From Breviolum minutum Mf 1.05b.01 (Eukaryota > Sar > Dinophyceae > Suessiales > Symbiodiniaceae): 64,000 nt of DNA. Numbering within the stretch: the stretch's first letter is position 1; every line of letters begins with the position of its first letter. The position numbers and the translations under genes are program-made. The DNA is taken from NCBI GenBank assembly GCA_000507305.1, contig DF240821.1, positions 36,349 to 100,348 of the forward strand, in the 5' to 3' direction. This document shows, in pieces, positions 46,153-56,588 of this stretch. The notes under the pieces are model-generated. The model was not told the origin of the DNA. It was given only the letters and a program-made list of their open reading frames with translations, and made no database searches.

Positions 46153-47389
46153 TGGTGAGCCCCGGAAAGGTCTTTGATGGGTGGGTGATGTGGTTGCTTT
46201 GCACATTTTGAAAGCAAGGGTGATGCGTTTTCCTAGGTGTTTTTTCATTGAAGTTGCTGGAAACCTTTTTTTCCCCAGGTATGCAACTGTATACACAACA
46301 GAGTTACCGTTTGCCAGGAAAAAATGAATTAAAATGTCCTGCACACTTTGGTCCCTTCTCTAACAGCTCCAGTCCATATCTCCACATGTATTTAGACGAT
46401 GCTGGGATTGTCCCTGAAAATCAGGCTACAAGGTGGGGGGGGACAGGGATCTAATTGTTCCAGAAGAATCTTGAGAAACACCAACCCCATCCTGGAATCC
46501 CAACCATGATGGAACGTTGATGTCAAGAGGTATCTCAAAGGGGGATGCCAAAAAAATGACCCCGCTTTATGTGCATTGTCGAGCATTTTTGGACCAGCTT
46601 CGAAGATAAAACCAAAGTCGAAAAATGACATATGGAATAGAATTTGGGCTACAAATTGAACCTCTGTGAAAAAAAGACTTGATTGTCTCAAAACTTTTTT
46701 GAGGATTCAGGATGTACCATAGCCTTCGAACAATGCTACAAATAGATGATCTTTACGGAAATCTATGAAATGACCCAGCCAACCACGAAAGTATCAGTTT
46801 AATCCAGTCGGCGAAATCGTTAAGTTTGCCCAGTCGGAATCGTTAAGTTGAACCATCGGCTGGTGGCGAAGCATATGAAATTGCTGCCAGCTGCTCTAGG
46901 CAAAACTGGTTCCGTCCCCGGGACGAAGGGTTTTAACGGCTCTTACTGAGTTACATTTAAAAACCCCACGCAATTCAAAGGGGCTAACAAATGTTTTTCA
47001 GGGACGATGAACCAAAGACTCGCCAAGTCCCAAAAGGAATCCAAGCATCCTGTCTTCATTGGGCATAGACAATGAACATGGAGATGTTTTCTGAAAGAAG
47101 GCTATAGTATCTATCTGATCCATCTGGTTGAACACGGTTGGAAGAAAGATGCACAAGTCAAAATCGATCATCTCACACAGTTTGAGGGGACAAAATGTGA
47201 ACGAAAGCACCACCTAGATATGAATCCACCACCGTCTAGATAAGCATCACGCAACTCTTGCGTTCCGTTTTCATGGAACCATTACTTTTGCTAGCCATGA
47301 CGCGCGTCTTCTTTGAAATAGATGATTCTCCTGGTGGATGAAATCCTGCATAGCACAAAAAATGAACCATCAAACCATCAACAACATTT

Positions 47390-47636
47390 CCACTTTCAAT
47401 ATATTTCCTTCAAATGGATACTGTTGAAATTAACAACAGGAGTTTCAACCAAGGTAGAAATGGAGGATCACACCATTCATGATCTGGAAGCCGTGCTCAT
47501 GCGGCCAATTTCTTATTCAATTGAAGATCATTGTGTTTTTTTAATAAGTGACGGATGCAAAAAAACTCCCCATCTTGATGCTAGGATGGGTCGGACCAAA
47601 GTTTTCTTTCATGCCTGGTGCAGTATGTATATATAA
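47390..47636 (+). CDS. Weak exon candidate, unknown product
   Basis: The plus frame includes STKVEMEDHTIHDLEAVLMR and SYSIEDHCVFLISDGC, following a degraded family A end (CCATCAACAAC, about 47390). No good donor defined; no family recognised. Confidence 0.3.
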
Positions 47637-47660
47637 TTTTGAAAGAGAAAACTTGACTAT

Positions 47661-47990
47661 TTAAGTCACGGTATATCTAATCTTGAACAGAAATTTATCT
47701 GTTGACTGTTTCTTGATGTCCTCACGGAGTTGCAGCATGTCCGGGGAGGCCACAGTCTGGGAGGCCACAGATCTGGGAGGTTCGAGGCGCTGGGAGGCAC
47801 CATTTGCAGCGAACAAAAATGGAAGGCCGGCCCTTTCCCCTTTCCCGCGGCGCCATTTTTCGACCGTTTCGTTATGGCTTCTTGCACTGAACACCCTCCG
47901 CCTTGTGCAGGAGTGATTCTACTTTCAAACACCCCAAGGGGCGGGTTGAGAGAGCCTGTAAGAGCTGCACTCGGTTGATTTCAACCCATT
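47661..47990 (-). CDS. Two 3'-terminal exons of an unknown gene
   Basis: Exon 47990-47902 (acceptor AATTTTTCAG, GC donor CACAAG|GCGGAG) reads WVEINRVQLLQALSTRPLGC then LKVESLLHK. It ends in phase 0. Exon 47789-47661 (acceptor GCCTCCCAG) starts in phase 0, reads LEPPRSVASQTVASPDMLQL then REDIKKQST, and ends at TAA. The matching phases and the GC donor support the join. All frames are rather open in the second exon because of GGGAGGCCACAG repeats, which lowers confidence there. No family recognised. Confidence 0.55.
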
Positions 47991-49033
47991 CTGAAAAATT
48001 TTCCCCAAGGATCGGGGTGAAAATTCCAAAAAAATCTTTGAAACCTCCACTTAGTGAACATGTTTTCACCTTAGTAACCTATTCTTGATGGCAGTCCGAT
48101 CCTCGGAACCGATGTTTATGTGTGATATTTGCGAAGGCATAGAATTCACCACTGAGTTTTGGACATCCCAGGTGGTTCAGGAATTCAGACATCAACAGAA
48201 ATGTCAGTTTTGATAAAAAGTTGATTTGTAGACAATGCTAGGTTTCGGTTTACGAAATTTATCTTCGTTTTTCCGGCTTGAAGGCATGACAGACACCAAT
48301 ATGGGAAGGATTCTCCAATACCTTGGGACGTATTTCAATTGGCTGTAATTCGTTTCACCATCAAATTATATAAATATATTGCTAGGTGAAAAATCATATT
48401 TCACCACCATGGCAGCAGTATGACCAAAAATCCAAACCATTTGTCGTCTGTCGAAAACCGTGTCGCATCAAAAATAGATTCCCATGAAGATTTATCGAGG
48501 AGTACCGGTTCCGTGATCGGCTGGTTCAGCGGAAAATAGCATGTTCCATGATTTTGTGGAAGAAGAATATCAAGTCACGTCCTTGAAAGGCTGTACTCAT
48601 GTTCAATACCTAATACCCTGAACATCTAAGAACTCCCTCAACCCAACCCTTTCAAAGTACTAGACTCGACTCAACAATGCAGTGCAGAGTCTGCCAAGGC
48701 TGTGGAAATTCTGAGTGGATGATGTTTAAAATAGATTTGGGTACAAACACATCTATCGACCATTACCTTGCTTCATGTCACCAAGCTTCCAAGGACCACA
48801 TCCTTCCCTTCATTTCTATGAATGTCTGATGTTTTACTACACTTGTATTGCAACCATCAAATCCCTTTGATGAATTTGACAACATCGTGACCCAAAAAGG
48901 GGTTTCTTTTGACTTCCACATTTAGCGTAGCCAACACAGTATAACATATCTGGTTGGAATTGTCATAAATTCTACCGAGCTTTGAATATTCCAATCTTGA
49001 AGTGAAAACTAAAAAAAACTCAACCACCATTTG

Positions 49034-49138
49034 GGGGGTTCCTAAAATGGTGGTACCCAACAACCATGGGTTTTCCTACTAAAAATGATCAAAACTTGGG
49101 GTGTGAAATGGGGGTACCACCATTTAAGGAAACACCCA
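49034..49138. mobile_element. Family D TIR element (D4)
   Basis: GGGGTTCCTAAAATGGTGGT and ACCACCATTTAAGGAAACAC ends; core TTTTCCTACTAAAAATGATC. Confidence 0.88.
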
Positions 49139-49439
49139 TTTGACCAGTTAGGGGAGATCATTTGATGTGACCACAAATTTCAAGTCCGTACCCTCCCCCT
49201 GAGTTCACTAAGATGTAAACTGCTGGAAAATCACCCATACCTTTTTTTTTTCGAAGATTCCACTCTTCATTCATAGTTGGTTTTCCAGCCCTGTCATGTT
49301 ACACCCCCAAAGATTGACATGGAACCGAACCAAAATCACGCTTTGGAAGATGATTTTCCTCTTCCAGGGCTGTATTCTCAGGTTCCAGCCATTAATCTTC
49401 CGGGGTGTAGTTTTCCGGGGGGTGTATCAATTTTCTACT

Positions 49440-49711
49440 TGAGCCACGAAAAAAACCCTCTTACGTTCTATTATACTGGTATCTTAATAGGGAGCCTAAT
49501 TTCTATGGTTTACAAAATAATCCCCATTTATTTGTGTAAGAAGTCATCCCCCAAAAAATTACCCTAAACAACTACTGTTGATGGTTCAGAAATTCAGCTA
49601 ACCAATTGAGGTTGGTAGGTTATCCCTTCATTTACGGCCGGTTTTATACATCCCAGGCGGTTGGCCTTGGGATTCTTCCATCAACAGTAGGGCCCCTTTT
49701 TTCATTGCTCA
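49440..49711. mobile_element. Family E element (E5) split by a family A insertion
   Basis: Left TGAGCCACGAAAAAAACCC, right CCCCTTTTTTCATTGCTCA. The E core is continuous up to CCCTAAACAAC, then is interrupted by a complete family A copy (49573-49689) and resumes with GGGCCCC, as in E4. Confidence 0.9.
49573..49689. mobile_element. Family A TIR element (A8) nested in E5
   Basis: Perfect 12-bp TIR; GT to AG is 49577-49687. Left arm CAGCTAACCAATTGAGG, right arm CAGGCGGTTGGCCTTGG. Confidence 0.93.
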
Positions 49712-50018
49712 CTTTGGACTGGAAGCATCCCCCAAAAAATCCACCCTTGGCACACTCTGAAACTCGGTGAGAAGAGGTTTGACAGGCAGCAGTCAAATTT
49801 GTCTATGGATTTTTTTGACTGCCCAAAGAATTAAGAATTCAAAAATCCCCACCAAGGTCAGCAAATGTCTTTCCCAAAAAAATCGATCCTTTCTGTCACC
49901 AACAACACTTGTGGAACTTTTTGTTTCAGAGTTTTTACATCCACTTCTTTTTGTGTTGTTTTTTTCCCCAATGATTCGTAATGATTCTATCGTTTCCAGT
50001 GTTCATGTTTTTGTTCAG

Positions 50019-50070
50019 GGGCAATCATCTTTTCAACTGCTCTGGCTGCTCTCAGGAAGCGCCAAGCGTG
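50019..50070 (+). CDS. Coding exon, unknown product
   Basis: Acceptor GTTTTTGTTCAG, donor TG|GTAAGATG, both strong. Encodes AIIFSTALAALRKRQA, a hydrophobic then basic helix. First of a possible plus-strand series reaching 53560. Confidence 0.6.
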
Positions 50071-50142
50071 GTAAGATGTCAGTGGCCTTTGGCACCTGAA
50101 AGACTTGTAGATTGAGGGGCAGCAATGAAGAGTTTTAGCTTA

Positions 50143-50234
50143 GCTGCACATAGGTCCAGGTTTATAGGGTTACCCTCCTTCATATGGGAGATGGTTGGGT
50201 GGGCCCCGTTTTTGACCCTGGACCTATGTGCAGC
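50143..50234. mobile_element. Family M TIR element (M1)
   Basis: GCTGCACATAGGTCCAGG and CCTGGACCTATGTGCAGC form an 18-bp perfect TIR; 92 bp in all. Confidence 0.95.
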
Positions 50235-50694
50235 GGAGTGATGTGGTTATGTTACAAATCTTGTTTCAACTGTTTACACTTTGGTATATCATGGTATATC
50301 TAGGAATCTTAGCTATTCTGAGATTTCTTGCGTGGTTGCAAATGGTCATTGGGGAGAGAGATCTGCGATCTGCTTGTGAGTCTTGAATTTTTTTCCCAAA
50401 AGTCGGGTCTGAGATAGTTTTTTAGAGCCCTAGCCAATATACAAAAACAAAAAAAATACCACTTCCACAAACCTCTGGTTTCCACCAGCCTCGAGACAGC
50501 TAAAAAACATCTTCCATGAATGTAGAAATATGAATCATGTGAAGAAATGGTTTTTTCCCATAATTTTCTTCAATGAAATATCTACATGTTAGATGTTCAC
50601 TACAAAAGTGGCGACAACTTTCAATTTCTCCAATCAACTGCATGCTCACAGCACAGCAGATCATCACCTGCCCATCCCTACACCACGGTTGGGA

Positions 50695-50844
50695 ATTTGG
50701 AGGATCATCCAATGACTTGGATACGTGGTTAATAACAATGGTTAGTTGTTGTCCCCTAAGTGGGGTTTTGGGTTAGTCTGGTTATACATGGGTTGGTTTA
50801 CACCCCTTAACCATTTACCAAGTGGGGGGCCCATCCTCCAAGTA
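50695..50844. mobile_element. Family B TIR element (B6)
   Basis: Left ATTTGGAGGATCATCCA, right CCCATCCTCCAAGTA. Core AACAATGGTTAGTTG and CCCCTAAGTGGGGTTT. It lies directly before a plus-strand exon-like stretch. Confidence 0.88.
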
Positions 50845-50950
50845 TTTCACCAGCGCCTGGGAACGAAGGCTGGCCAATTTCTTATCACCTCAGCAGCTGA
50901 TGACTTTGCGGAGGGCCGGATGGGAACAGTGCGAATGTGCCGCCAACAAC
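50843..50950 (+). CDS. Candidate exon beginning at a family B terminus
   Basis: Right after CCTCCAAG of B6 the frame reads YFTSAWERRLANFLSPQQLM then TLRRAGWEQCECAANN before TAA at 50951. A second frame, starting after the internal TTTCACCAG, reads GQFLITSAADDFAEGRMGTV. Both look protein-like; which is real decides whether the B terminus is itself the acceptor. Confidence 0.45.
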
Positions 50951-51283
50951 TAAGAATAAAGATAATAATAGCAACAATAATACTGCTGCTAGTGCTACTG
51001 CTACTGCTACCGCTACTGCCACTGCCACTGCCACTGCCACTCACCCTTCAACTATCATCCACTAGAAATGGGTGTCAGGTTCAGAGGAAAATGCTTAAGC
51101 TAAGTTCTGGTAAAATGGCAAGACTAGGTTGTCAAGAAATCCAACCAAATATATAAATCTGATCTGCTTCAATGCTTTTCGAACCTAGAGTTAACTTCAA
51201 TTTTTTCACACATCTTAGCTTCAAAAAAAACTGATCCACCTCCAAAAAAAGGAAATCACCGGGGGGGTTCGTCAGAAACCCCC

Positions 51284-51335
51284 ACCAGCACCACCACCAC
51301 CAGCACCACCACCAGCACCACCACCACCACCACCG
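51284..51335. repeat. CACCAC/CAGCAC trinucleotide repeat
   Basis: About 50 bp of CACCACCAGCAC units. A related CTACTG/CCACTG tract lies at about 50985-51040. The minus-strand Trp-rich frame here is repeat translation. Confidence 0.9.
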
Positions 51336-51719
51336 CAGCTTTCGCGCAACTTCCTTCAACCTGCCAAGGCACGACTGACGTCATCACTTCCTCGAGCCTT
51401 GGACGTGCAAGGGGAATTCTACCTTGTCATCAGATTCCTGGCATATCACCGCAAAAATCCTCAATGAAATTTACAGGGAAAAAAAAACACATCCTCAAAA
51501 AAAAGGTCCATTTTACTAGGTGCCATGGGTTTTTTGTTCAAAATGAATGTTTAAGCACCAAAGTTTGAGAAGGGCCAGTGCTCCCAGTTGTGATTTGTCA
51601 ATCACAGTACCTTGCTGCTTTCAAATGCTTGATGTGTTCCACATCTCAACTACCCCTCAAGAACTCCTCTCGCCAAAGATCTCTTGCTAAAGTCAGGGTC
51701 CATCAACCATCATTATCTT

Positions 51720-51850
51720 TTGCTCCTGAAGGCTTTCTGCCGGGTTATTCGAGCCCATCCGAAAACCCCACAACTAAGCGCCCGAACCCCACATCGGAAC
51801 TTTGTGTCGATGAGGAGCAGAGTACCAGTGAAGCACATGCAAAGGCCTCG
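51720..51850 (+). CDS. Possible low-complexity exon
   Basis: The frame reads PSENPTTKRPNPTSELCVDE then EQSTSEAHAK and meets a GC-type donor (AAAG|GCCTCG). The Ser/Thr/Pro/Glu-rich composition suggests a disordered linker. A second frame is open across the same stretch, so this is tentative. Confidence 0.3.
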
Positions 51851-52689
51851 ATTCGTTTTTTCATGGAGTTTCCTACACAAAATCAACATAAAACAACCCC
51901 CAAAATGGAGGTTTGGTTCAAACGCTTTTCCTTTTCAATTTGGTGTTTTTTGGGTGAACCAGCCGTTCCTTCTCAGGGGTGTAACCGTTCAAAAAAACAG
52001 GCTCCCTCAAAAACCCCGTTTCCGCCAACCAAAAATACGATGCCAATCGCCGTTGCGCGGGATCCCCTTTCTGAAGGCGTTTGTCTTTGACCCTTGGAAA
52101 GCTTCACCAAAAAAAAAAGCAGACAGGGATAAAAGTGACCACAACTCATCCTACAACTTGATGACCATTTATTGAAGCATGATTAGGTTCACTTGATTTC
52201 ACGTTGGATGATTCCCAAATGATTGTGAATATATTCCCACAATGGTGAAGCTCCTATTCAAATAGGACTGGTTCAAAAGTCACGCCAACTTTGTTAAATC
52301 TCTGTGGTGAGGAAATTACATCCAACCCTGACCTACACCAACTTGGTCAACGCCCACACCAGTGAGGGAAAATTTCTACTATGGAAAATCGCCCCCTTCC
52401 CACGGATGTGCTCATCACAACAGGCAGCATTCAACTTCCACCTCACCCTGCAAAGAATTCTCCCAAGTGACCACAAGGAATGCTCAAATACAAAGGTCGA
52501 AAGAGCAAACCTCGGCAAACTGCGTTCGTGAAGTCTACATTGAAAATTAAAGTCATGGTTGGATGCTTGAACTGGGTAAACAGACCTGTAAGTCTCGTTG
52601 TTATACTCACTCACAAATAGACAAATAGCCACATGTTTGCCAATTTTGGAGGAACCCCCCCTTGACATGGTCCTATCATCCTATGAAAG

Positions 52690-52790
52690 TCGGGGAATCG
52701 TTTGATCAAAGTCATCAGTTGCTGAGCAACACTGGAAGCCCACGGCGAAATGAAAGCAGGAGCGACCCACCTGCGCTTGCGCCGAAAAAA
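52690..52790 (+). CDS. Possible low-complexity exon
   Basis: The plus frame contains SHQLLSNTGSPRRNESRSDP then PALAPKKFIT. Disordered and basic. It lies just before family G copy G2. No clear donor or acceptor was fixed. Confidence 0.3.
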
Positions 52791-52851
52791 TTCATCACGT
52801 TTGGATTGGGGGGGGGAAATGGGTTGGTTGACAGCAAGGCTGTAAAGGGGA

Positions 52852-52983
52852 GATACTTGGATGTCCCAAAAAGGGTTAGGAAATCTCTAGGAAATGGGTT
52901 AAAAACCCCAATATACCCCATTACAAGTAGGTTATAACCCATTTACTAATCATTGATCCTAACTTCCTGGGACATCCAAGTAT
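52852..52983. mobile_element. Family G TIR element (G2)
   Basis: GATACTTGGATGTCCC at left, GGGACATCCAAGTAT at right. Core TTATAACCCATTTACTAATC. Starts with GA and has CCAAG three bases from its right end. Confidence 0.92.
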
Positions 52984-53469
52984 TTCCAAAAGGATCGAAT
53001 CACACTTGGAAATATGCCTATGAAATTTGTTCCAATAAGCCATGCTACCAATCACCAGGAAGGTCATATAATGTATTCTGAATGTCAAATGACAACATAT
53101 TGCACCGACCAGGAGAAAATCCTGAAATGGTCGAAAAGAGATGCCAAACATACAAACTCCAAAGTACCTGGCATGGATTGAGTGAAAGAAATCAATATAT
53201 ACAGCAGCAACCACCTGAAACGATCTCATGCGTTTAGTAGGGATTGTACGTTTTCAACAACCCGAAATTGGGGTGTCATTTTTGTTGGTCGTTCTTTTCG
53301 GTCGTCGTGGAGAGATGTTTATCCTATCTTCAATAGGAGTAGAATCTAAGAAAAGGGAGAACTTCACCAAGCTGATTACCAAAACCAAGCAAAAATACCA
53401 CTACAAAAAAACTCAAGTGATTTTCTCTATTCTTCGAAAGCTGAGATTTTTCCCCTCTATTTTTCAAAG

Positions 53470-53560
53470 TCTCATCGATGCCCAAGCTGGTTATAACACA
53501 TTTCAGTCAAGTTCAATGGATCAAACGCTTGCCGCGTTTAGCGTTGGTGTTGCCGCCTAA
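53470..53560 (+). CDS. 3'-terminal exon, unknown product
   Basis: Acceptor CTCTATTTTTCAAAG, then LIDAQAGYNTFQSSSMDQTL and AAFSVGVAA followed by TAA. Balanced composition and a clean stop support a C-terminus. It would end the plus-strand series starting near 50 kb. Confidence 0.55.
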
Positions 53561-53669
53561 GCTTCCATTGGTTGAAACCCCCAGGAAAAAAAATCGCATG
53601 TTTTCTTCATGAGACCATCTGGGAGAAATCTGGGGATTTTCCACTTCCCCGAAGTGGTGGGTTTGGCAC

Positions 53670-53757
53670 CTGTAAAGCCAGGAGTGGCACTGCTTTGTAG
53701 ATGCCTGCTTGATAGGATTCAGTGCCTCGGCTGCTCTTTTTCTCCCAACTCACCTCC
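53670..53757 (-). CDS. Candidate exon, unknown product
   Basis: The minus frame SEVSWEKKSSRGTESYQAGI then YKAVPLLALQ ends at the donor TTTACAG|GTGCC. The 5' boundary (CTCGGAG) is poor. Confidence 0.4.
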
Positions 53758-53903
53758 GAGTTTACCCGTTTTTTTGGGGGGATTGGCGAATCAAAAGCTT
53801 CATACAAACATGACAACTAACCCCTTTTTGTGCTAAAAAAATCTCACAAAGTGTCCAGTTTCTTTGGGTGGGTGCCTTTTTTTGGAGGTTGAGACTTTTT
53901 CTT

Positions 53904-53997
53904 GGCTGCACATAAGCAGGGCTATAGGGTTACAACCAACCCTTCATATTAGGGGAATTGTTTCACCGGTAACCAACCATTATGAGATATGTGCAGG
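53904..53997. mobile_element. Family M TIR element (M2)
   Basis: GGCTGCACATAAGCAGGG and GAGATATGTGCAGG ends; core TATAGGGTTACAACCAACCC matches M1. Confidence 0.8.
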
Positions 53998-54193
53998 AGG
54001 CTTTCTTCGGGAGACCTAAAGCCGGGAAAATTGACATGGAACTGGTTTAGTTCACGTGATTTTCCTTTTCAATTTCGTGATTTTTAGGGTCGACGGTCCA
54101 ACCGTTAGTTTTCAGGGGTGTATTCACCCTTGATACTAGTGAAAACTGCTTAGCACTTGAAAATAGTGAGATTGGAAGAAAACTAACTATATA

Positions 54194-54301
54194 GGTGTTT
54201 CCTTAAATGGTGGTAGCCCCAAATCATCCATTTTAGTAGGGTTTTCGGGTTTTCCATTATAAACCATCCATTTTGGGGTACCACCATTTTAGGAAACCCC
54301 C
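54194..54301. mobile_element. Family D TIR element (D5)
   Basis: GGTGTTTCCTTAAATGGTGG and CCACCATTTTAGGAAACCCC ends. Core CCATTTTAGTAGGGTTTTC and AAACCATCCATTTTGGGG, nearly the same as D1. Confidence 0.92.
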
Positions 54302-54895
54302 ATAAATTTCCCATTGTGACCTATTTCTGCAGTCTGCAGAGGTGGCACATTCTGTGGTCCAACACCTGGGCTCAAAAAACCCTGGAAACTCCCCCAAAAA
54401 AACCACCCTGGAAATGTTCACTGGCAAAAACTCAAGCTCATGGAGGTGGGGTGGGGGTTCACACACTAGATGTCGAGGCTTACCCCAAAAAGACCATTGC
54501 AATGGCCTTCTTGCAAAAATCGTCGGACATCAAAAATCTACGGCTGCAAAGACTCCTATCGCCATCATGGAGATGTACACTCCCATCACACTTTGTCGGC
54601 TCTTTTTACAGCAGGTTATAGGTATTCTGGGCCATACGATGTGCCTTTACTTAGTGTTTTGAACCAATCACATGTTAGCTCTACACCCTGGAAAGCCCAA
54701 AAACACCAACGGCGGCTTAAAAAACTCCAAGGCGCCCTTCCGGGGCAGTTTTTTCAACTCCTAAAAACACGAAACTCCCTGGAAAAAAACAACCTTTTCC
54801 AGCGGGGTGAAAAAACCTGAGCTCAAGCCACAATTTGGACATTGTGGTTTCAATTCACTCAAGGAGATCGCCACAGCATAAATCCATGCAAAGAC

Positions 54896-55872
54896 CTGGG
54901 ATCTGTTCAGGTCGTTCAACTGGACGGCGGGAACGGTTGGTTGGGGTTGCACCTTAAAAAAGGAAAACAAAACACGGGGCGGGCGTTTAAGGCCCTTGAA
55001 AAGTTAGCAATTTATAGATGTTTTTGGTTGGCTCATGACATGTATGTGTGTACACATACATATATATATATATATATACTTGGATAAGAACCTCAAAAAT
55101 ACATATAAATTCATATAGTCAGGTCAAATAAATGCTTCTTCAACCACAAAACTGGTGAAATACAATTTGATATTGATCTGATGTGATTCAACCACTTGGA
55201 TAATCCGCGATCGGTGCTGATGGTAGCTGGGGTGTAGCCCACTTCCAGTAGGGATAGGGTTGGTTTGGCACCAACACTGATCATGCGGGAGTACTTTCAG
55301 AAGAGATTTTCCAAGTAGAGAATTCTATTCCCTTTGCGATTTCGCAACGGTAGTCATTTTCCAGGGGTCGAACTGGCGATTTATGAACTTGTCAACGCGG
55401 CTGAGCCCCTTCAAACTGATCCGCTAAAACTGATGAACCGATCCGGGATGTGATGCTGTGAAATCTGGCAAATCCGACCTGAACAGCATCTCCATTGGAT
55501 ACATGAAAAGTTTAGTAATCCAATTCTCTTTCAGCCACCTTTTCAGCTTTGGAAATACATCTTCGCTAGTGAAAAAAGCTTGGTTTTGCCCAAAGATATT
55601 CTGGAAATCCGCAAACCGCTGGTTCATAACAATGTGAGTGCACCACGAACCTTTGTCCCGTTCCGAAAAATGCTATAGGAAATGCCAATAAACTAGTCAG
55701 CTGCTATTTGCTCCTCATCCCTAGTAGTATGGAAAATTGTCAAACATCGCCATCTTGGCTGCTTAGTTTCTCATCAATCAGGACCCTGCTTTGCTGGACT
55801 TATTTTGAGAATCCCCGCCAGCCAAACCCAGGCAGATAGAATGACTTCCAAGGCGTTGTTTCCATCTGCCAT
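54896..55872 (-). CDS. Gene fragment with start codon and two internal exons, unknown product
   Basis: ATG at 55872 opens MADGNNALEVILSAWVWLAG, a hydrophobic N-terminal helix; its donor is not fixed. Exon 55546-55479 (acceptor GATGTATTTCCAAAG, donor CAG|GTCGG) reads LKRWLKENWITKLFMYPMEM then LFR. Exon 54952-54896 (acceptor TTTTCCTTTTTTAAG, donor TCCCAG|GTCTTTGC) reads VQPQPTVPAVQLNDLNRSQ. All are on the minus strand and in the right order, but phases between them are not all compatible, so exons are missing. A membrane or secreted protein is possible from the N-terminus. No family recognised. Confidence 0.5.
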
Positions 55873-56221
55873 CGTCAACAAAGCGCCTCAACGCGGACTT
55901 TTTTTTGGAAACCGCCAAAAAAAGTAGCGGCGGTTTCCAGGTGCCTCGGAAAAGAAATGTATCACACAAGTGCTGTACATAAAGATATATGTTTACATCT
56001 TCCTAATGTATACTTTATATCCTTGGGAAAAAATCTTATAGTAATGGAAGATTCACCATTTTGTAGACGTTCTTAGTGTTGAACCATCGGAGCCGTTTGG
56101 AACCTCCAGCTCACCTAAGATAAAGAATCTTAAAAGCTCCATTAAAATCCATGGGTTCTGGGGTCCATTTTGTTACTAAAAGATGCAGAATCTTCCCAAA
56201 AGTATGATACGAAGATTCCAG

Positions 56222-56334
56222 AATGTTACCCTCTGGTAAAATAACCTAGCAACGGAAAACCACCATTTTCAATAGGAGATACATCTTCAATCCGGGTCCA
56301 TTTTCCATTGCTGTGTTAGATTACGGGAGTGTAA
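56222..56334. mobile_element. Family C TIR element
   Basis: TACCCTCTGGTAAAATAACC at left, TGTTAGATTACGGGAGTGTA at right. Core CAATAGGAGATACATCTTC as in other C copies. Confidence 0.85.
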
Positions 56335-56588
56335 CATTAATAGTGGTTGATCGGTTGATCCCGTCTGCTTGTTTCTGGCCAGCAGCCACTGCAGACAAAC
56401 AATCGGCAAGCCCCCCGAAACTGATTGAAAGCTGCACTGGGCGAAATCGCCAAAACGCTCCCACTACTAATGGCAAGCACCCGAGCAGGAAAACCTCTCT
56501 TGAGAGACTTTGGCGGAACAAATCAACGCTCTTTGACGAAAGAGATACATCCTGGTTACATTTTGGGATTCCTGTTGTGGGCTACTAA
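56335..56588 (+). CDS. Open region after a family C element, frame uncertain
   Basis: Two plus-strand frames are open: one with ALGEIAKTLPLLMASTRAGK and HPGYILGFLLWATK, one with LIESCTGRNRQNAPTTNGKH ending GIPVVGY and TAA. The lack of stops in several frames over 250 bases suggests an exon here, but strand and frame cannot be settled by eye. Confidence 0.35.

Noticed and set aside
52304..52550. Plus-strand PPR-like piece (LTYTNLVNAHTSEG)
   Set aside because: Short resemblance only, no W-x-x-A-L helix and no clear splice sites; left out of the feature list.
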